A DNA stretch of 9,030 bases from an uncultured Bdellovibrio sp. Lineage in GTDB: Bacteria > Bdellovibrionota > Bdellovibrionia > Bdellovibrionales > Bdellovibrionaceae. A program made the position numbers and the translations under genes. The notes beneath the pieces were generated by a model. The model did no database searches, was not told the DNA's origin, and saw only the letters and a program-made list of their open reading frames with translations. Positions 1-6,619 of this stretch are shown here, in pieces. The stretch lies in NCBI GenBank assembly GCA_946480995.1, contig CAMLMF010000078.1, positions 1-9,030 on the forward strand, written 5' to 3'. Numbering within the stretch: the first letter of the stretch is position 1; each line of letters begins with the position of its first letter.

Positions 1-56
1 GACGCGAAAAGCGCCACGGAAAGACCAATTGCTTTCACCAGATTTTTTTTCAACAT
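1..56 (-). CDS. Exported protein, N-terminal signal peptide only (partial)
   Basis: Only the first 18 codons are in the window; the gene continues beyond position 1. The translation MLKKNLVKAIGLSVALFA has a short basic N-region (KK, K) followed by a hydrophobic stretch, as in a Sec signal peptide or lipoprotein signal. An AAGGA motif lies 6 nt before the chosen ATG (56-54). An in-frame ATG two codons upstream (62-60) is less likely because it abuts that motif. The gene starts 11 nt after the stop of the GroES-like gene on the same strand, so the two are probably co-transcribed. The mature protein and its function cannot be seen. Confidence 0.55.
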   Translation of the reverse strand, partial: MLKKNLVKAIGLSVALFA

Positions 57-67
57 ACTCATTCCTT

Positions 68-670
68 TTATTTAGAGACAATGCCCAAGATATCTCCTTC
101 GCGGAGGATGATCAGGTCTTCGTTTTGAATTTTAATTTTTGAACCAGAGTATTCAGCAAAAACCACGCGGTCGCCGACTTTAACATCCATCGGACGAACA
201 TGACCTTTTTTGCTTAAATGACCTCGTCCTGCTGCCACAACGTAACCTTCGAGGTTGCCAGAGGTGTCTGCGACAGTATCAGGAATATAAAGTCCACCCG
301 CGGTCATTTTCTCTGTGCCAGAAAGTTGGATCATGACTCGGTCATCCAAAGGAGTGACAAAGTTACTTAAATCCATTTTCTTTGCCGAAGAAGTGGCCTT
401 CACCAAATGCGCCGGAGCTGCTTTCGCGGAAGAAGTCTTTTTTTCAGCGACTTTTTTCGTTGCTGCAGGCTTCGCGATTTTTTTTGCAACCGTCTTCTTT
501 GGTTTTGCTGCCGCTTTCTTCGCTGCGGGCTTAGTAACTTTCTTCGCTGCTTTGGCTTTTTTTGCCGGAGCTGCTTTTTTAGCTACTTTTGTTGGAGTTT
601 TTTTAGATGCGGTCTTTTTGACGACCTTTTTTGCGCTGGCTTTCTTAGCAGAAGCTTTCTTCTTAGCCAC
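68..670 (-). CDS. groES: GroES-like co-chaperonin with long Ala/Lys-rich N-terminal extension
   Basis: The protein has 200 residues, about twice a normal GroES. Residues ~106-200 form a complete cpn10 domain: PLDDRV at the first strand, a mobile loop AGGLYIPDT with the hydrophobic LYI that contacts GroEL, the stretch DVKVGDRVVF, and the C-terminal NEDLIILREGDILGIV. Residues 1-~100 are a low-complexity AKK/KKA/KPAAKK tail with almost no acidic residues, resembling histone H1 or AlgP-type DNA-binding tails. I chose GTG at 670-668 because AAAGGA (682-677) sits 6 nt before it; a TTG five codons upstream overlaps the region of that motif. No groEL is adjacent: the downstream gene encodes an exported protein. 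The domain is a sure GroES fold. Whether it serves as the main co-chaperonin, and what the tail binds (nucleic acid, membrane or polyphosphate), is unknown. An internal ATG at 376-374 would give a standard-length GroES. Confidence 0.9.
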   Translation of the reverse strand: MAKKKASAKKASAKKVVKKTASKKTPTKVAKKAAPAKKAKAAKKVTKPAAKKAAAKPKKTVAKKIAKPAATKKVAEKKTSSAKAAPAHLVKATSSAKKMDLSNFVTPLDDRVMIQLSGTEKMTAGGLYIPDTVADTSGNLEGYVVAAGRGHLSKKGHVRPMDVKVGDRVVFAEYSGSKIKIQNEDLIILREGDILGIVSK

Positions 671-676
671 AAAGGA

Positions 677-682
677 TCCTTT
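677..682 (-). promoter_or_regulatory. Shine-Dalgarno that fixes the GTG start of the GroES-like gene
   Basis: On the minus strand AAAGGA is followed by a 6-nt spacer and then GTG (670-668). The longer reading frame beginning at TTG (685-683) would place this motif inside the coding region and has no good site of its own. Confidence 0.6.
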
Positions 683-725
683 CAAAACAAGCTAGGTGAA
701 AAATCACTCGTGCTCATTTACTTCC

Positions 726-747
726 AAGAGAGTTTCGTACTACTCTT
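726..747 (+). promoter_or_regulatory. Imperfect hairpin just upstream of the PBP start
   Basis: AAGAGAGT (726-733), loop TTCGT and ACTACTCTT (739-747) pair with one bulged base, ending 5 nt before the PBP ATG at 753. The only purine-rich Shine-Dalgarno-like stretch near this start (AAGAGAG) lies inside the left arm, and at over 20 nt it is too far from the ATG for a normal site. It might reduce translation of the PBP, or be an operator in the short divergent region 671-752. I found no convincing sigma-70 promoter in that interval on either strand. Confidence 0.25.
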
Positions 748-752
748 AATGC

Positions 753-3071
753 ATGTTGCGAACACGATTAAAAACTATTTTAGTGGCTTTTACAATCCTT
801 GTGACGCTTGTGATCATCTGCGGGCTTGGGATTGGCGTCTATTCCTACTTTTCTTTAGAGCAAGAAATCAGCTCTAAATTGGAATCCAAAAAGTTCCTGA
901 TTCCGACAGAATTTTACGCTGCTCCGCCGACGTATTACCCGCACAGCTTAATTCTTGCGAGTGACATTGAAAAACAACTGACGCGACAGAATTATCGCCG
1001 CCGAGAATACGATCAACGCCTCTTGCCAGGGGATTATTTTCTTGCTTCTCCAGAGCAATGTTCAGCCCGCCTGCAGCAAACTTTGGATGAGCAACAAGAA
1101 AATTGCATCGGCTGGGTGACCCATGAAACGCCCGTAGCCAATGCCGACAGCTCGATTCAAGTTGTTGTGATTCAAAAAGACAATATGGTCTCAAAAATCT
1201 ATAAAGGCGCTCCTTTCCAAGAAGCTATGGAAGCCTTTGGCGAAGCTCCGTTACTTGCTCAATATATTGGCAACGAACCGCTGATGCAAAAAACTGTGTC
1301 TTTAGGAGAAGTGCCCACAATGTGTTCGAACGCGATCATGGCCATCGAAGATGCCCAATTCTTAGAACACGGCGGAGTCAGCGTGCGTGGCATGGGTCGC
1401 GCCTTGCTAAAAAACATCACATCCGGCCGCAAAGCCCAAGGCGGCAGCACGATCACACAGCAACTTGTGAAGAATTATTTCCTGACCAGCGAAAGAACGC
1501 TGAAACGTAAATTCAATGAATTTATCATGTCGATTTTGCTGGAATCTCGATTCAGCAAAGATCAGATTCTTGAAACGTATCTGAACATCATTTACATGGG
1601 ACAAAATGGCGCATTTCAAGTTCGTGGCTATGGCGCGGCCTCTAGATATTATTTCAACAAAGAGCTGACCGATCTGGATTTAAGCGAATGCTCTTTACTA
1701 GCTTCCATCGTGAATAGCCCGGGACTTTTCAATCCCTTCAAACGCCCGGTCAATGCTGAACGTCGTCGTCACTTGGTCTTAGAGAAAATGACAGATCAAG
1801 GATTTATCACTGAAGCCCAAGCCCAAGAAGCCGACAAAAAACCTTTGCCTAGCCAGCCAGAGTCTTTGGCTTCTGAAACAGCTCCTTATTACCTAGATGC
1901 CGTTCGCAAACAACTGATGGCACAGGGATTAAATCCCGATGGGCTTAAGATTTTTACAGCCTTAGATTTGGAAGCCCAAGAAGTGGCACAAGAATCCTTG
2001 GGTGGACACTTGGATCGCTTAGAAAAGGACAACAAGTACATTGCGGGGCTTAAAGCAAAAGGTAACAACCTTGAGGGCATTGTTTTAGTCGGCAACAATA
2101 AAACCGGCTTGGTCAGTGTCGTCGTCGGTGGTCGCAACTATCGCATGACCCAATTTAATCGCGCCATTGATGGTCACCGCCAAGTGGGTTCGATCATGAA
2201 ACCCTTCGTTTATCTAACAGCCCTTATGAATACAAACGAGGCTGGTGAACCCTTTACTCCCGTTTCTATTTTGCATGACGAAAAATTCACGCACAAATAT
2301 CAAGGTCAGTCGTGGTCCCCTGATAACTATGGCAAAAAATATTTTGGTGATGTGCCAATGTTTTATGCTTTGAAAAATTCTTTGAACGCCTCGACCGCCG
2401 CTTTGGGATTACAAGTGGGCTTGGGAAACATCGTGGACGTGACTCACTTAGCCGGCGCAACGTCAGAGCTAAAGGCCTTCCCCGCCATGACTTTGGGAGC
2501 TTTTGAAATGTATCCCCGCGAAGTTCTGCAAACCTATATGACGTTGGCAAATCTTGGCAGCAAACAAGACATTTCATTCGTGCGCAAAGCTTTAAATTCC
2601 GATGGCCAAGAAGTGTTTGTGCACACGCCTCATCCAGAACAAGTTCTAGATGCTGCAGCGACTTCAAGTTTAGTGGGGATGATGAAACAAACGATCTTGT
2701 CTGGATCTGCGCGCTCGATCACGGCAAATGGTTTTTATAATCCAGCGGCAGGTAAAACTGGAACGACCAGTGACAATCGTGATGCTTGGTTTGCGGGCTT
2801 TACGCCTTACTTAACCACCGTGGTGTGGGTGGGTTACGACAATAATACTCCTCACAAGTTAACGGGCTCTAACGGCGCTGTTCCAGTGTGGACTCAATTT
2901 ATGAAAAAATTTGGCACACGTTTTCCGGCAGAGGACTTTCCTTGGCCCGAGTCCACCAAAAAAGTGGAATTGGATCAAAGTGCTTTAGAGCGCCTGAATG
3001 CCTTTAAAGAAAACGATCCGCCCCATGTCGAATTAATTTTTGATGCTGCGAAAGTGCCGTCAGGATTTTAA
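753..3071 (+). CDS. mrcB: Class A penicillin-binding protein, PBP1B type (glycosyltransferase/transpeptidase)
   Basis: This bifunctional peptidoglycan synthase of 772 residues is slightly shorter than E. coli PBP1B. One membrane anchor (~9-33) leaves the rest in the periplasm. Residues ~50-145 align by eye with the UB2H domain of PBP1B. The GT51 glycosyltransferase shows IEDAQFLEHGG (catalytic E199), QGGSTITQQLVKN, and NEF with the second glutamate E256, 57 residues after the first exactly as in E. coli PBP1B. The transpeptidase has SIMK (nucleophile S480, K483), SLN (S543, N545) and KTGTT (K668-G670). All catalytic motifs are intact, so the enzyme should polymerise lipid II and cross-link stem peptides, and should bind beta-lactams. 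The ATG at 753 is chosen because the anchor follows it directly, although the ribosome binding site is poor. The gene is divergent from the GroES-like gene and overlaps the next gene tail to tail by 4 bp. No LpoB-like activator gene is visible. Confidence 0.93.
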   Translation: MLRTRLKTILVAFTILVTLVIICGLGIGVYSYFSLEQEISSKLESKKFLIPTEFYAAPPTYYPHSLILASDIEKQLTRQNYRRREYDQRLLPGDYFLASPEQCSARLQQTLDEQQENCIGWVTHETPVANADSSIQVVVIQKDNMVSKIYKGAPFQEAMEAFGEAPLLAQYIGNEPLMQKTVSLGEVPTMCSNAIMAIEDAQFLEHGGVSVRGMGRALLKNITSGRKAQGGSTITQQLVKNYFLTSERTLKRKFNEFIMSILLESRFSKDQILETYLNIIYMGQNGAFQVRGYGAASRYYFNKELTDLDLSECSLLASIVNSPGLFNPFKRPVNAERRRHLVLEKMTDQGFITEAQAQEADKKPLPSQPESLASETAPYYLDAVRKQLMAQGLNPDGLKIFTALDLEAQEVAQESLGGHLDRLEKDNKYIAGLKAKGNNLEGIVLVGNNKTGLVSVVVGGRNYRMTQFNRAIDGHRQVGSIMKPFVYLTALMNTNEAGEPFTPVSILHDEKFTHKYQGQSWSPDNYGKKYFGDVPMFYALKNSLNASTAALGLQVGLGNIVDVTHLAGATSELKAFPAMTLGAFEMYPREVLQTYMTLANLGSKQDISFVRKALNSDGQEVFVHTPHPEQVLDAAATSSLVGMMKQTILSGSARSITANGFYNPAAGKTGTTSDNRDAWFAGFTPYLTTVVWVGYDNNTPHKLTGSNGAVPVWTQFMKKFGTRFPAEDFPWPESTKKVELDQSALERLNAFKENDPPHVELIFDAAKVPSGF

Positions 3072-4048
3072 AGTTTTATTTCCAAGCCTTCGTGGGCAAA
3101 GTCCCAAATGACAGCTGGATTCTTTTCTTTATTTTGTGCTGCAAACTGTTCTCGGGAGTCATAGTACTCCCCCGTTTGCCTTTTAAGCTCTAAGATTTGT
3201 TCGACTCGAGCGCCCGGATCATGATGGGCAAAGAGCACTTGTTTGATACCTTCGCGCATGGCGATATCTAAACCCACTTGCGCAGCACTGTGACCCCAGT
3301 TTGCTTTTTCAGCAAGTTCAGGCAAGGTGTACTGAGCATCGAAATACATCAAATCAATATTTTGATAAAGAGGCAGGTCTTCACCCAACTCTTCTCGAGA
3401 AACCCGCGTACCTTCCGTATCCACACAGTGGGCATAGGATTTTCCACCAGCTTCGACTTTTAAACCCCAGCAAGGATCTGGATGATCAAGCTTGTACGGC
3501 GTCACTTGCAATTCTCCGATAGAAACTTTTTTGCGCGGTTCTAAAACATGGAAGAACACTTTGGCTTTCAAGGCTTCAAAGGGAACTGGAAAATACGGTT
3601 GACGGAAAATACCACGAATCACATTTTCAAGCTCTGGCTGCACAGCATAGTAATGCACTTCACAACCAGGAATAAAATGCGGCGTAAAAAATGGCAAACC
3701 GATCACATGATCCCAGTGAAAGTGGGTCATGAAAATATGAAAAGGACCTTTGGCTCTGCCCGTGGTGCCCGTCATAATTCTTTCACTTAAGTTCCGAATA
3801 CCACTGCCACCGTCGATAATGAGTTGTGTATGGCCACTTTGAATTTCCACACATGTTGTTGCAGCCCCATAGCCACCCAACAAAGGCACACCCATGTTTT
3901 GCACGAACTTAGAGATCTGCGAAGGATCGCGAAAGCCCGAGTTGAAGAAGTTTCTGATAACTCCTTCGATATGATAAGACCAATCTTGTGGTGTTGGAGC
4001 TGATGGCAACGAGCCACGCACGCCCCAGAATTTTACTGCAAGTGACAT
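3068..4048 (-). CDS. Metallo-beta-lactamase-fold hydrolase (PhnP/COG1235-like)
   Basis: This is a soluble protein of 326 residues with no signal peptide. It starts with the strand-loop VKFWGVRGSLP typical of this MBL subfamily, then TTCVEI, IIDGGSG (D79) and the dinuclear metal motif THFHWDH (H109, H111, D113, H114). Further probable ligands are H189 (LDHP), D210 (CVDTEG, 21 residues later, the same gap as H143-D164 in E. coli PhnP) and H275/H276 (FAHHDP). The metal site therefore looks complete. WGHS at 251-254 is also a recurrent feature of these proteins. Members hydrolyse phosphodiesters or related bonds, and the substrate cannot be read from sequence. An insertion at ~20-55 separates GVRGS from the Thr-Cys strand. 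The start is fixed by the GVRGS motif near the N-terminus; its Shine-Dalgarno is weak. The gene is convergent with the PBP and is preceded by a hairpin-rich leader region. Confidence 0.88.
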   Translation of the reverse strand: MSLAVKFWGVRGSLPSAPTPQDWSYHIEGVIRNFFNSGFRDPSQISKFVQNMGVPLLGGYGAATTCVEIQSGHTQLIIDGGSGIRNLSERIMTGTTGRAKGPFHIFMTHFHWDHVIGLPFFTPHFIPGCEVHYYAVQPELENVIRGIFRQPYFPVPFEALKAKVFFHVLEPRKKVSIGELQVTPYKLDHPDPCWGLKVEAGGKSYAHCVDTEGTRVSREELGEDLPLYQNIDLMYFDAQYTLPELAEKANWGHSAAQVGLDIAMREGIKQVLFAHHDPGARVEQILELKRQTGEYYDSREQFAAQNKEKNPAVIWDFAHEGLEIKL

Positions 4049-4064
4049 ACTTAAATCAGGATCT

Positions 4065-4080
4065 CGTGTTTAGAAACACG
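4065..4080. repeat. Perfect 7-bp inverted repeat upstream of the MBL hydrolase
   Basis: CGTGTTT (4065-4071) and AAACACG (4074-4080) form a perfect palindrome around a 2-nt centre, 17 nt upstream of the MBL start codon on the minus strand. The 2-nt centre is too small for a good RNA hairpin loop without opening a base pair or two, so a dimeric repressor operator is as likely as an RNA stem. Confidence 0.45.
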
Positions 4081-4095
4081 AATCAAATACATATT

Positions 4096-4197
4096 TACTC
4101 GCCAGGACTTTTGCGAGTAGGCCCGCGTCCGCAACTCGACCAGAGTTGTGCCCCTTATGGGGGATTTGCACTTTTGTAGGGTGGAAAAGTCTGGAGT
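4096..4197. ncRNA. Candidate structured RNA or 5' leader between MBL hydrolase and CHASE2 kinase genes
   Basis: Several stems are visible in this non-coding stretch. TACTCGC 4096-4102 pairs with GCGAGTA 4113-4119 (7 bp, 10-nt loop). CAACTC 4132-4137 pairs with GAGTTG 4143-4148 (6 bp, 5-nt loop). CCCC 4151-4154 pairs with GGGG 4159-4162, closed further by GTG 4148-4150 and CAC 4169-4171. In addition GACTTTT (4106-4112, in the loop of the first stem) is a perfect complement of AAAAGTC (4185-4191), with CCA/TGG extending it. The first hairpin and this long-range pairing compete, or form a pseudoknot. The orientation is unknown: on the minus strand it would be the MBL mRNA leader, on the plus strand a free small RNA. 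I could not match it to a known family by eye. Confidence 0.35.
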
Positions 4198-4211
4198 CAT
4201 GGCTTCATTGA

Positions 4212-4235
4212 AAGGCACAAAAGGACTTGTGCCTT
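4212..4235 (-). terminator. Hairpin immediately after the CHASE2 kinase stop codon
   Basis: AAGGCACAA (4212-4220), loop AAGGAC and TTGTGCCTT (4227-4235) form a perfect 9-bp stem directly abutting the TAG stop (4238-4236) of the minus-strand kinase gene. In the direction of that gene the stem ends in only three T residues, so it is a weak intrinsic terminator or an mRNA 3'-end stabiliser rather than a textbook terminator. Confidence 0.45.
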
Positions 4236-6401
4236 CTAAGTGACTGTAACTTTCACAGTTTCCAAAAAGGATCTGCGAAGCAAAAGCGCCCCATTTCTAT
4301 TTGCCGTTGCTTGAATATTAGAGTTTTCAACAAGTGAAGTACATAGGACCTTCTTAAAGAACTTTACTCTTTTACATGCATTCAAAAGATCAAATCCAGT
4401 TTCCTCTTGCCCGGGGAACAGAAGATCACATACCAAAGTAACTTCCCTGCCATTCGTTTTTTCCAATAAGAATGTCTTAGCTTCAGAATATTTGGAAAAA
4501 GAGATGACCTCCGCACCACTTTTTCTAAATATGTTTTCCAAAGGACTCTCGAATTCGGAACTCTCTAAGATTACAACCAAAGAACTTACTGAAAAACTGA
4601 CCGCCTCCAAACCAAGCGGAAGAGAAATTCTAAACTCTGCACCCTGCGAAGAATCTTCATACGAGATCTTCCCACCGATTACATCCAAATCACTTCGCAC
4701 TTGAAAAAGACCTAAGCCCGTCCCTGTTTTTTTGTTGAAGGTGCCGCCTTCCTTAAACAGTTTCGAAATATGTTCTTTGGGGATTCCCGGGCCATTGTCC
4801 TTGAGGACTATTATTATCCGATCGCCTTCTGCACGGGAGCTAATCCATACTTCCGGCCTCTTTCCATATCCCTGAGAAGCTTCTATAGAATTATTCAGTA
4901 AGTTTGAAAATGATCTCTGAATTGAGTACGTGGACCACGCAATTTTCAAATCAGACGGAATATCCAGATGGAATTGAAACTCAGGATGAACTTTGGAATA
5001 TGACTCCATGAGTTCAGTTAGCGCTCCTTTTAAATTGTTATTCTCCCCGACAACTTCTGCTCCTTTAGATTTGTATTTGTAAAATAGATCATCTGAAATT
5101 GCACGAATACGCATCGTCGCATTATCAAGAAGCTCGGACAGATCTTTCGATACATGATTTTTGGCTATGGAATTCACTACACTCAGAGCCATCAATGGAC
5201 TGCGAATATCATGAGACACTTGTCCTACCATTCTTAAAACCGCCTCGGCAGTCGCGGCCTTGACTAAAATACGAGACTGGTACTTTTCATTATCAAGTTG
5301 ACGGATGTGTCGAACGTAGCGCCAAGATAAAATAGAGTATTGTGCCAGCAGCCCCACACAAAGAACTCGAGTGACGTCAAAGTTATAAGATGTAAATCGA
5401 AAAATCAAAAAGGACAGGATCACGAAAGAAATTAAGACCGAAGAGCTAAATAAAAAAGCCTGTCCAATCTCGACAAACAAAACGCAAAAAAGTACAGCAG
5501 TCAACCCGACAGATATCCATAAAATCGATGTGACTTTATCCGGCGTTTTGACATAATCACCTTCAATAATGTTCGTCATGTAGGTCGCAATCAAATCACT
5601 CGCCGGCCAGTAATTATCTTCGACTTTAGATTCCGTAAAAAAGTTCCAACGACGGTTAATACTCGGAACACTATTCATGGCGTACATACCGCTGGTACCT
5701 ATAAGTACGATCTTGTCTTTTACCGCAGAAATTTGCTCTGCACTTAGTGAGTCTTTAAGCAAAGTTTCGCTGCCAAATTTAAATCTTGGCCAAATCTTTA
5801 TGAACACTTGTCTGGTATTTAGATAATGGAAATCTTCACTAAAAAAATCTGGCGGTTTACTTTCAGAAACCCACTCCTTAAGCAGACCAAAATCCGAGTT
5901 GGGGGTTTTCTTTTCCTCGTCGAAAAAAGTAATGATCCGACGAGAAACTAAATCGACTTGCGTGTCGTTTGTTAACGCTAAATAAAGGGGGCGAGGAAAA
6001 CTTTTGAATCTCAAATCATAATTAAAAGTTTTTAGACTCGCGAGGGTACTATTTGAGAATAGGTATAAATTTGGGATACCGGCGAGTTCGTTCAGGAAAA
6101 CTTCTAGGGCCCCACCCTTTTCAACCTCTACAGGGCTCATCGAAAGGATAATAGCTTTTGGAGATCCCGAAGAAATTTGCCTAGAAAGTGCCAAAAGAGT
6201 TTCATGTCTTAAGGCCTCTGTATCATTCTGAATATTTGTAACATCGAAAATTTTAAAATGATTCCTAGGCGGGGCTTCAGGACTCGCAAGCAACTGCTTC
6301 CAATCAAGAAAAAACAGATCCAAACTTCTTAGATCAAGCTTAACCAAAAGCAGGGACATGACAAAGCACAACACGACGGTGGACAAGTACTTAAAACGCA
6401 T
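4236..6401 (-). CDS. CHASE2-domain hybrid sensor histidine kinase with degenerate C-terminal receiver
   Basis: A membrane histidine kinase of 721 residues. TM1 is at ~5-20. A periplasmic CHASE2 sensor follows (~25-285), with the family signature KDKIVLIGTSG at 228-238. A cluster of three TM helices spans ~290-360. The kinase core has H-box VSHDIRSP (phospho-His H397), N-box SNLLNNSIEAS (N504), G1 DNGPGI (D535-I540) and G2 TGTGLGL (559-565), all intact. Residues ~605-721 look like a receiver: a phosphoacceptor-like D659 in LVCDLLFPG is kept, but the N-terminal acidic pair reads ES and the conserved Lys near the end is replaced by Arg (LLLRRS), so phosphotransfer there is doubtful. TGAGG lies a few nt before the ATG, and a plausible promoter sits at 6424-6451. 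The gene is divergent from the radical SAM operon. Its ligand is unknown; CHASE2 ligands are generally uncharacterised. Confidence 0.9.
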   Translation of the reverse strand: MRFKYLSTVVLCFVMSLLLVKLDLRSLDLFFLDWKQLLASPEAPPRNHFKIFDVTNIQNDTEALRHETLLALSRQISSGSPKAIILSMSPVEVEKGGALEVFLNELAGIPNLYLFSNSTLASLKTFNYDLRFKSFPRPLYLALTNDTQVDLVSRRIITFFDEEKKTPNSDFGLLKEWVSESKPPDFFSEDFHYLNTRQVFIKIWPRFKFGSETLLKDSLSAEQISAVKDKIVLIGTSGMYAMNSVPSINRRWNFFTESKVEDNYWPASDLIATYMTNIIEGDYVKTPDKVTSILWISVGLTAVLFCVLFVEIGQAFLFSSSVLISFVILSFLIFRFTSYNFDVTRVLCVGLLAQYSILSWRYVRHIRQLDNEKYQSRILVKAATAEAVLRMVGQVSHDIRSPLMALSVVNSIAKNHVSKDLSELLDNATMRIRAISDDLFYKYKSKGAEVVGENNNLKGALTELMESYSKVHPEFQFHLDIPSDLKIAWSTYSIQRSFSNLLNNSIEASQGYGKRPEVWISSRAEGDRIIIVLKDNGPGIPKEHISKLFKEGGTFNKKTGTGLGLFQVRSDLDVIGGKISYEDSSQGAEFRISLPLGLEAVSFSVSSLVVILESSEFESPLENIFRKSGAEVISFSKYSEAKTFLLEKTNGREVTLVCDLLFPGQEETGFDLLNACKRVKFFKKVLCTSLVENSNIQATANRNGALLLRRSFLETVKVTVT

Positions 6402-6423
6402 GAAACCTCATAAATGAATTTAT

Positions 6424-6451
6424 ATTTTATCTTGGCATCTTTTGATGTCTA
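6424..6451 (-). promoter_or_regulatory. Predicted sigma-70-type promoter of the CHASE2 kinase gene
   Basis: On the minus strand a -35 box TAGACA (6451-6446, 5/6 to consensus), a 16-nt spacer and a -10 box TAAAAT (6429-6424, 5/6) precede the kinase ATG by 22 nt. This leaves a short leader that contains the ribosome binding site. Prediction by eye only. Confidence 0.45.
6434..6449. repeat. Inverted repeat inside the kinase promoter
   Basis: GGCATC (6434-6439), TTTT and GATGTC (6444-6449) match as an inverted repeat at 5 of 6 positions. The site covers most of the -35/-10 spacer and part of the -35 box of the predicted kinase promoter, a typical place for a repressor operator. Its short length makes chance occurrence possible. 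Confidence 0.25.
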
Positions 6452-6500
6452 AACCTTTTTTATTCCTGTAGTAGTTACATTTCGCACCGGTTGAGGCAAA

Positions 6501-6559
6501 ATCGACACCTGCGATAAGGAGATAACATATTGATTTTACTTGCAAATACTATCGACACC
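6501..6559 (+). repeat. Pair of 9-bp direct repeats upstream of the maturase gene
   Basis: ATCGACACC occurs at 6501-6509 and again at 6551-6559, a start-to-start distance of exactly 50 bp (close to five helical turns) within the divergent intergenic region. This could be a pair of regulator sites serving the maturase operon. A 9-bp match in about 220 bp could arise by chance. Confidence 0.25.
6516..6521 (+). promoter_or_regulatory. Strong Shine-Dalgarno not assigned to an annotated gene
   Basis: AAGGAG lies about 100 nt upstream of the maturase ATG, too far to serve it. It is 8 nt before a TTG at 6530 that opens the 24-codon frame described at 6530-6604. This spacing is the main support for that small frame being translated. 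Confidence 0.35.
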
Positions 6560-6604
6560 AAATCACAATTCTGGCCCACCTATTGCAATGTTCACCACTG
6601 GTAA
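6530..6604 (+). CDS. Possible 24-residue peptide upstream of the maturase (leader or second precursor)
   Basis: This very small frame starts at TTG, runs 24 codons and ends at TAA 6602-6604, 15 nt before the maturase ATG. It is supported by the AAGGAG at 6516-6521 with an 8-nt spacer. The N-terminal half is MILLANTIDTK. The C-terminal half, SQFWPTYCNVHHW, is rich in Trp, Tyr, Phe, His and one Cys, the residue types that radical SAM maturases and other RiPP enzymes often modify. Three readings are possible: a second substrate, a translational coupling or attenuation leader for the maturase, or a chance ORF. The lack of a charged leader and the non-ATG start argue for caution. No clear promoter is seen upstream. 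Confidence 0.3.
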   Translation: MILLANTIDTKSQFWPTYCNVHHW

Positions 6605-6619
6605 CAAAGGGACACTGAA

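Noticed and set aside
671..752. CIRCE heat-shock operator upstream of the GroES-like gene
   Set aside because: The CIRCE consensus (TTAGCACTC-N9-GAGTGCTAA) is not present; only an unrelated short imperfect hairpin is seen.
315..877. Plus-strand open frames rich in Phe, Ala, Cys and Arg opposite the GroES-like gene
   Set aside because: They are antisense images of the AAG/GCT-rich Lys/Ala tail; low-complexity composition keeps other frames open. No ribosome binding site or recognisable domain.
2287..2667. 126-residue antisense frame inside the PBP gene
   Set aside because: The PBP coding frame there carries intact transpeptidase motifs; the antisense product shows no domain and no good start site.
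3068..3071. Overlap between PBP and MBL hydrolase as a sign of functional coupling
   Set aside because: The overlap is tail-to-tail between convergent genes and simply reflects compact packing; it does not imply a shared transcript.
4096..4200. Known RNA family (c-di-GMP-I riboswitch, SRP RNA, tRNA or tmRNA end)
   Set aside because: I looked for the conserved c-di-GMP-I core motifs, the SRP tetraloop region and a T-arm GGTTCGA on both strands and did not find them; the region is left as an unassigned structured candidate.
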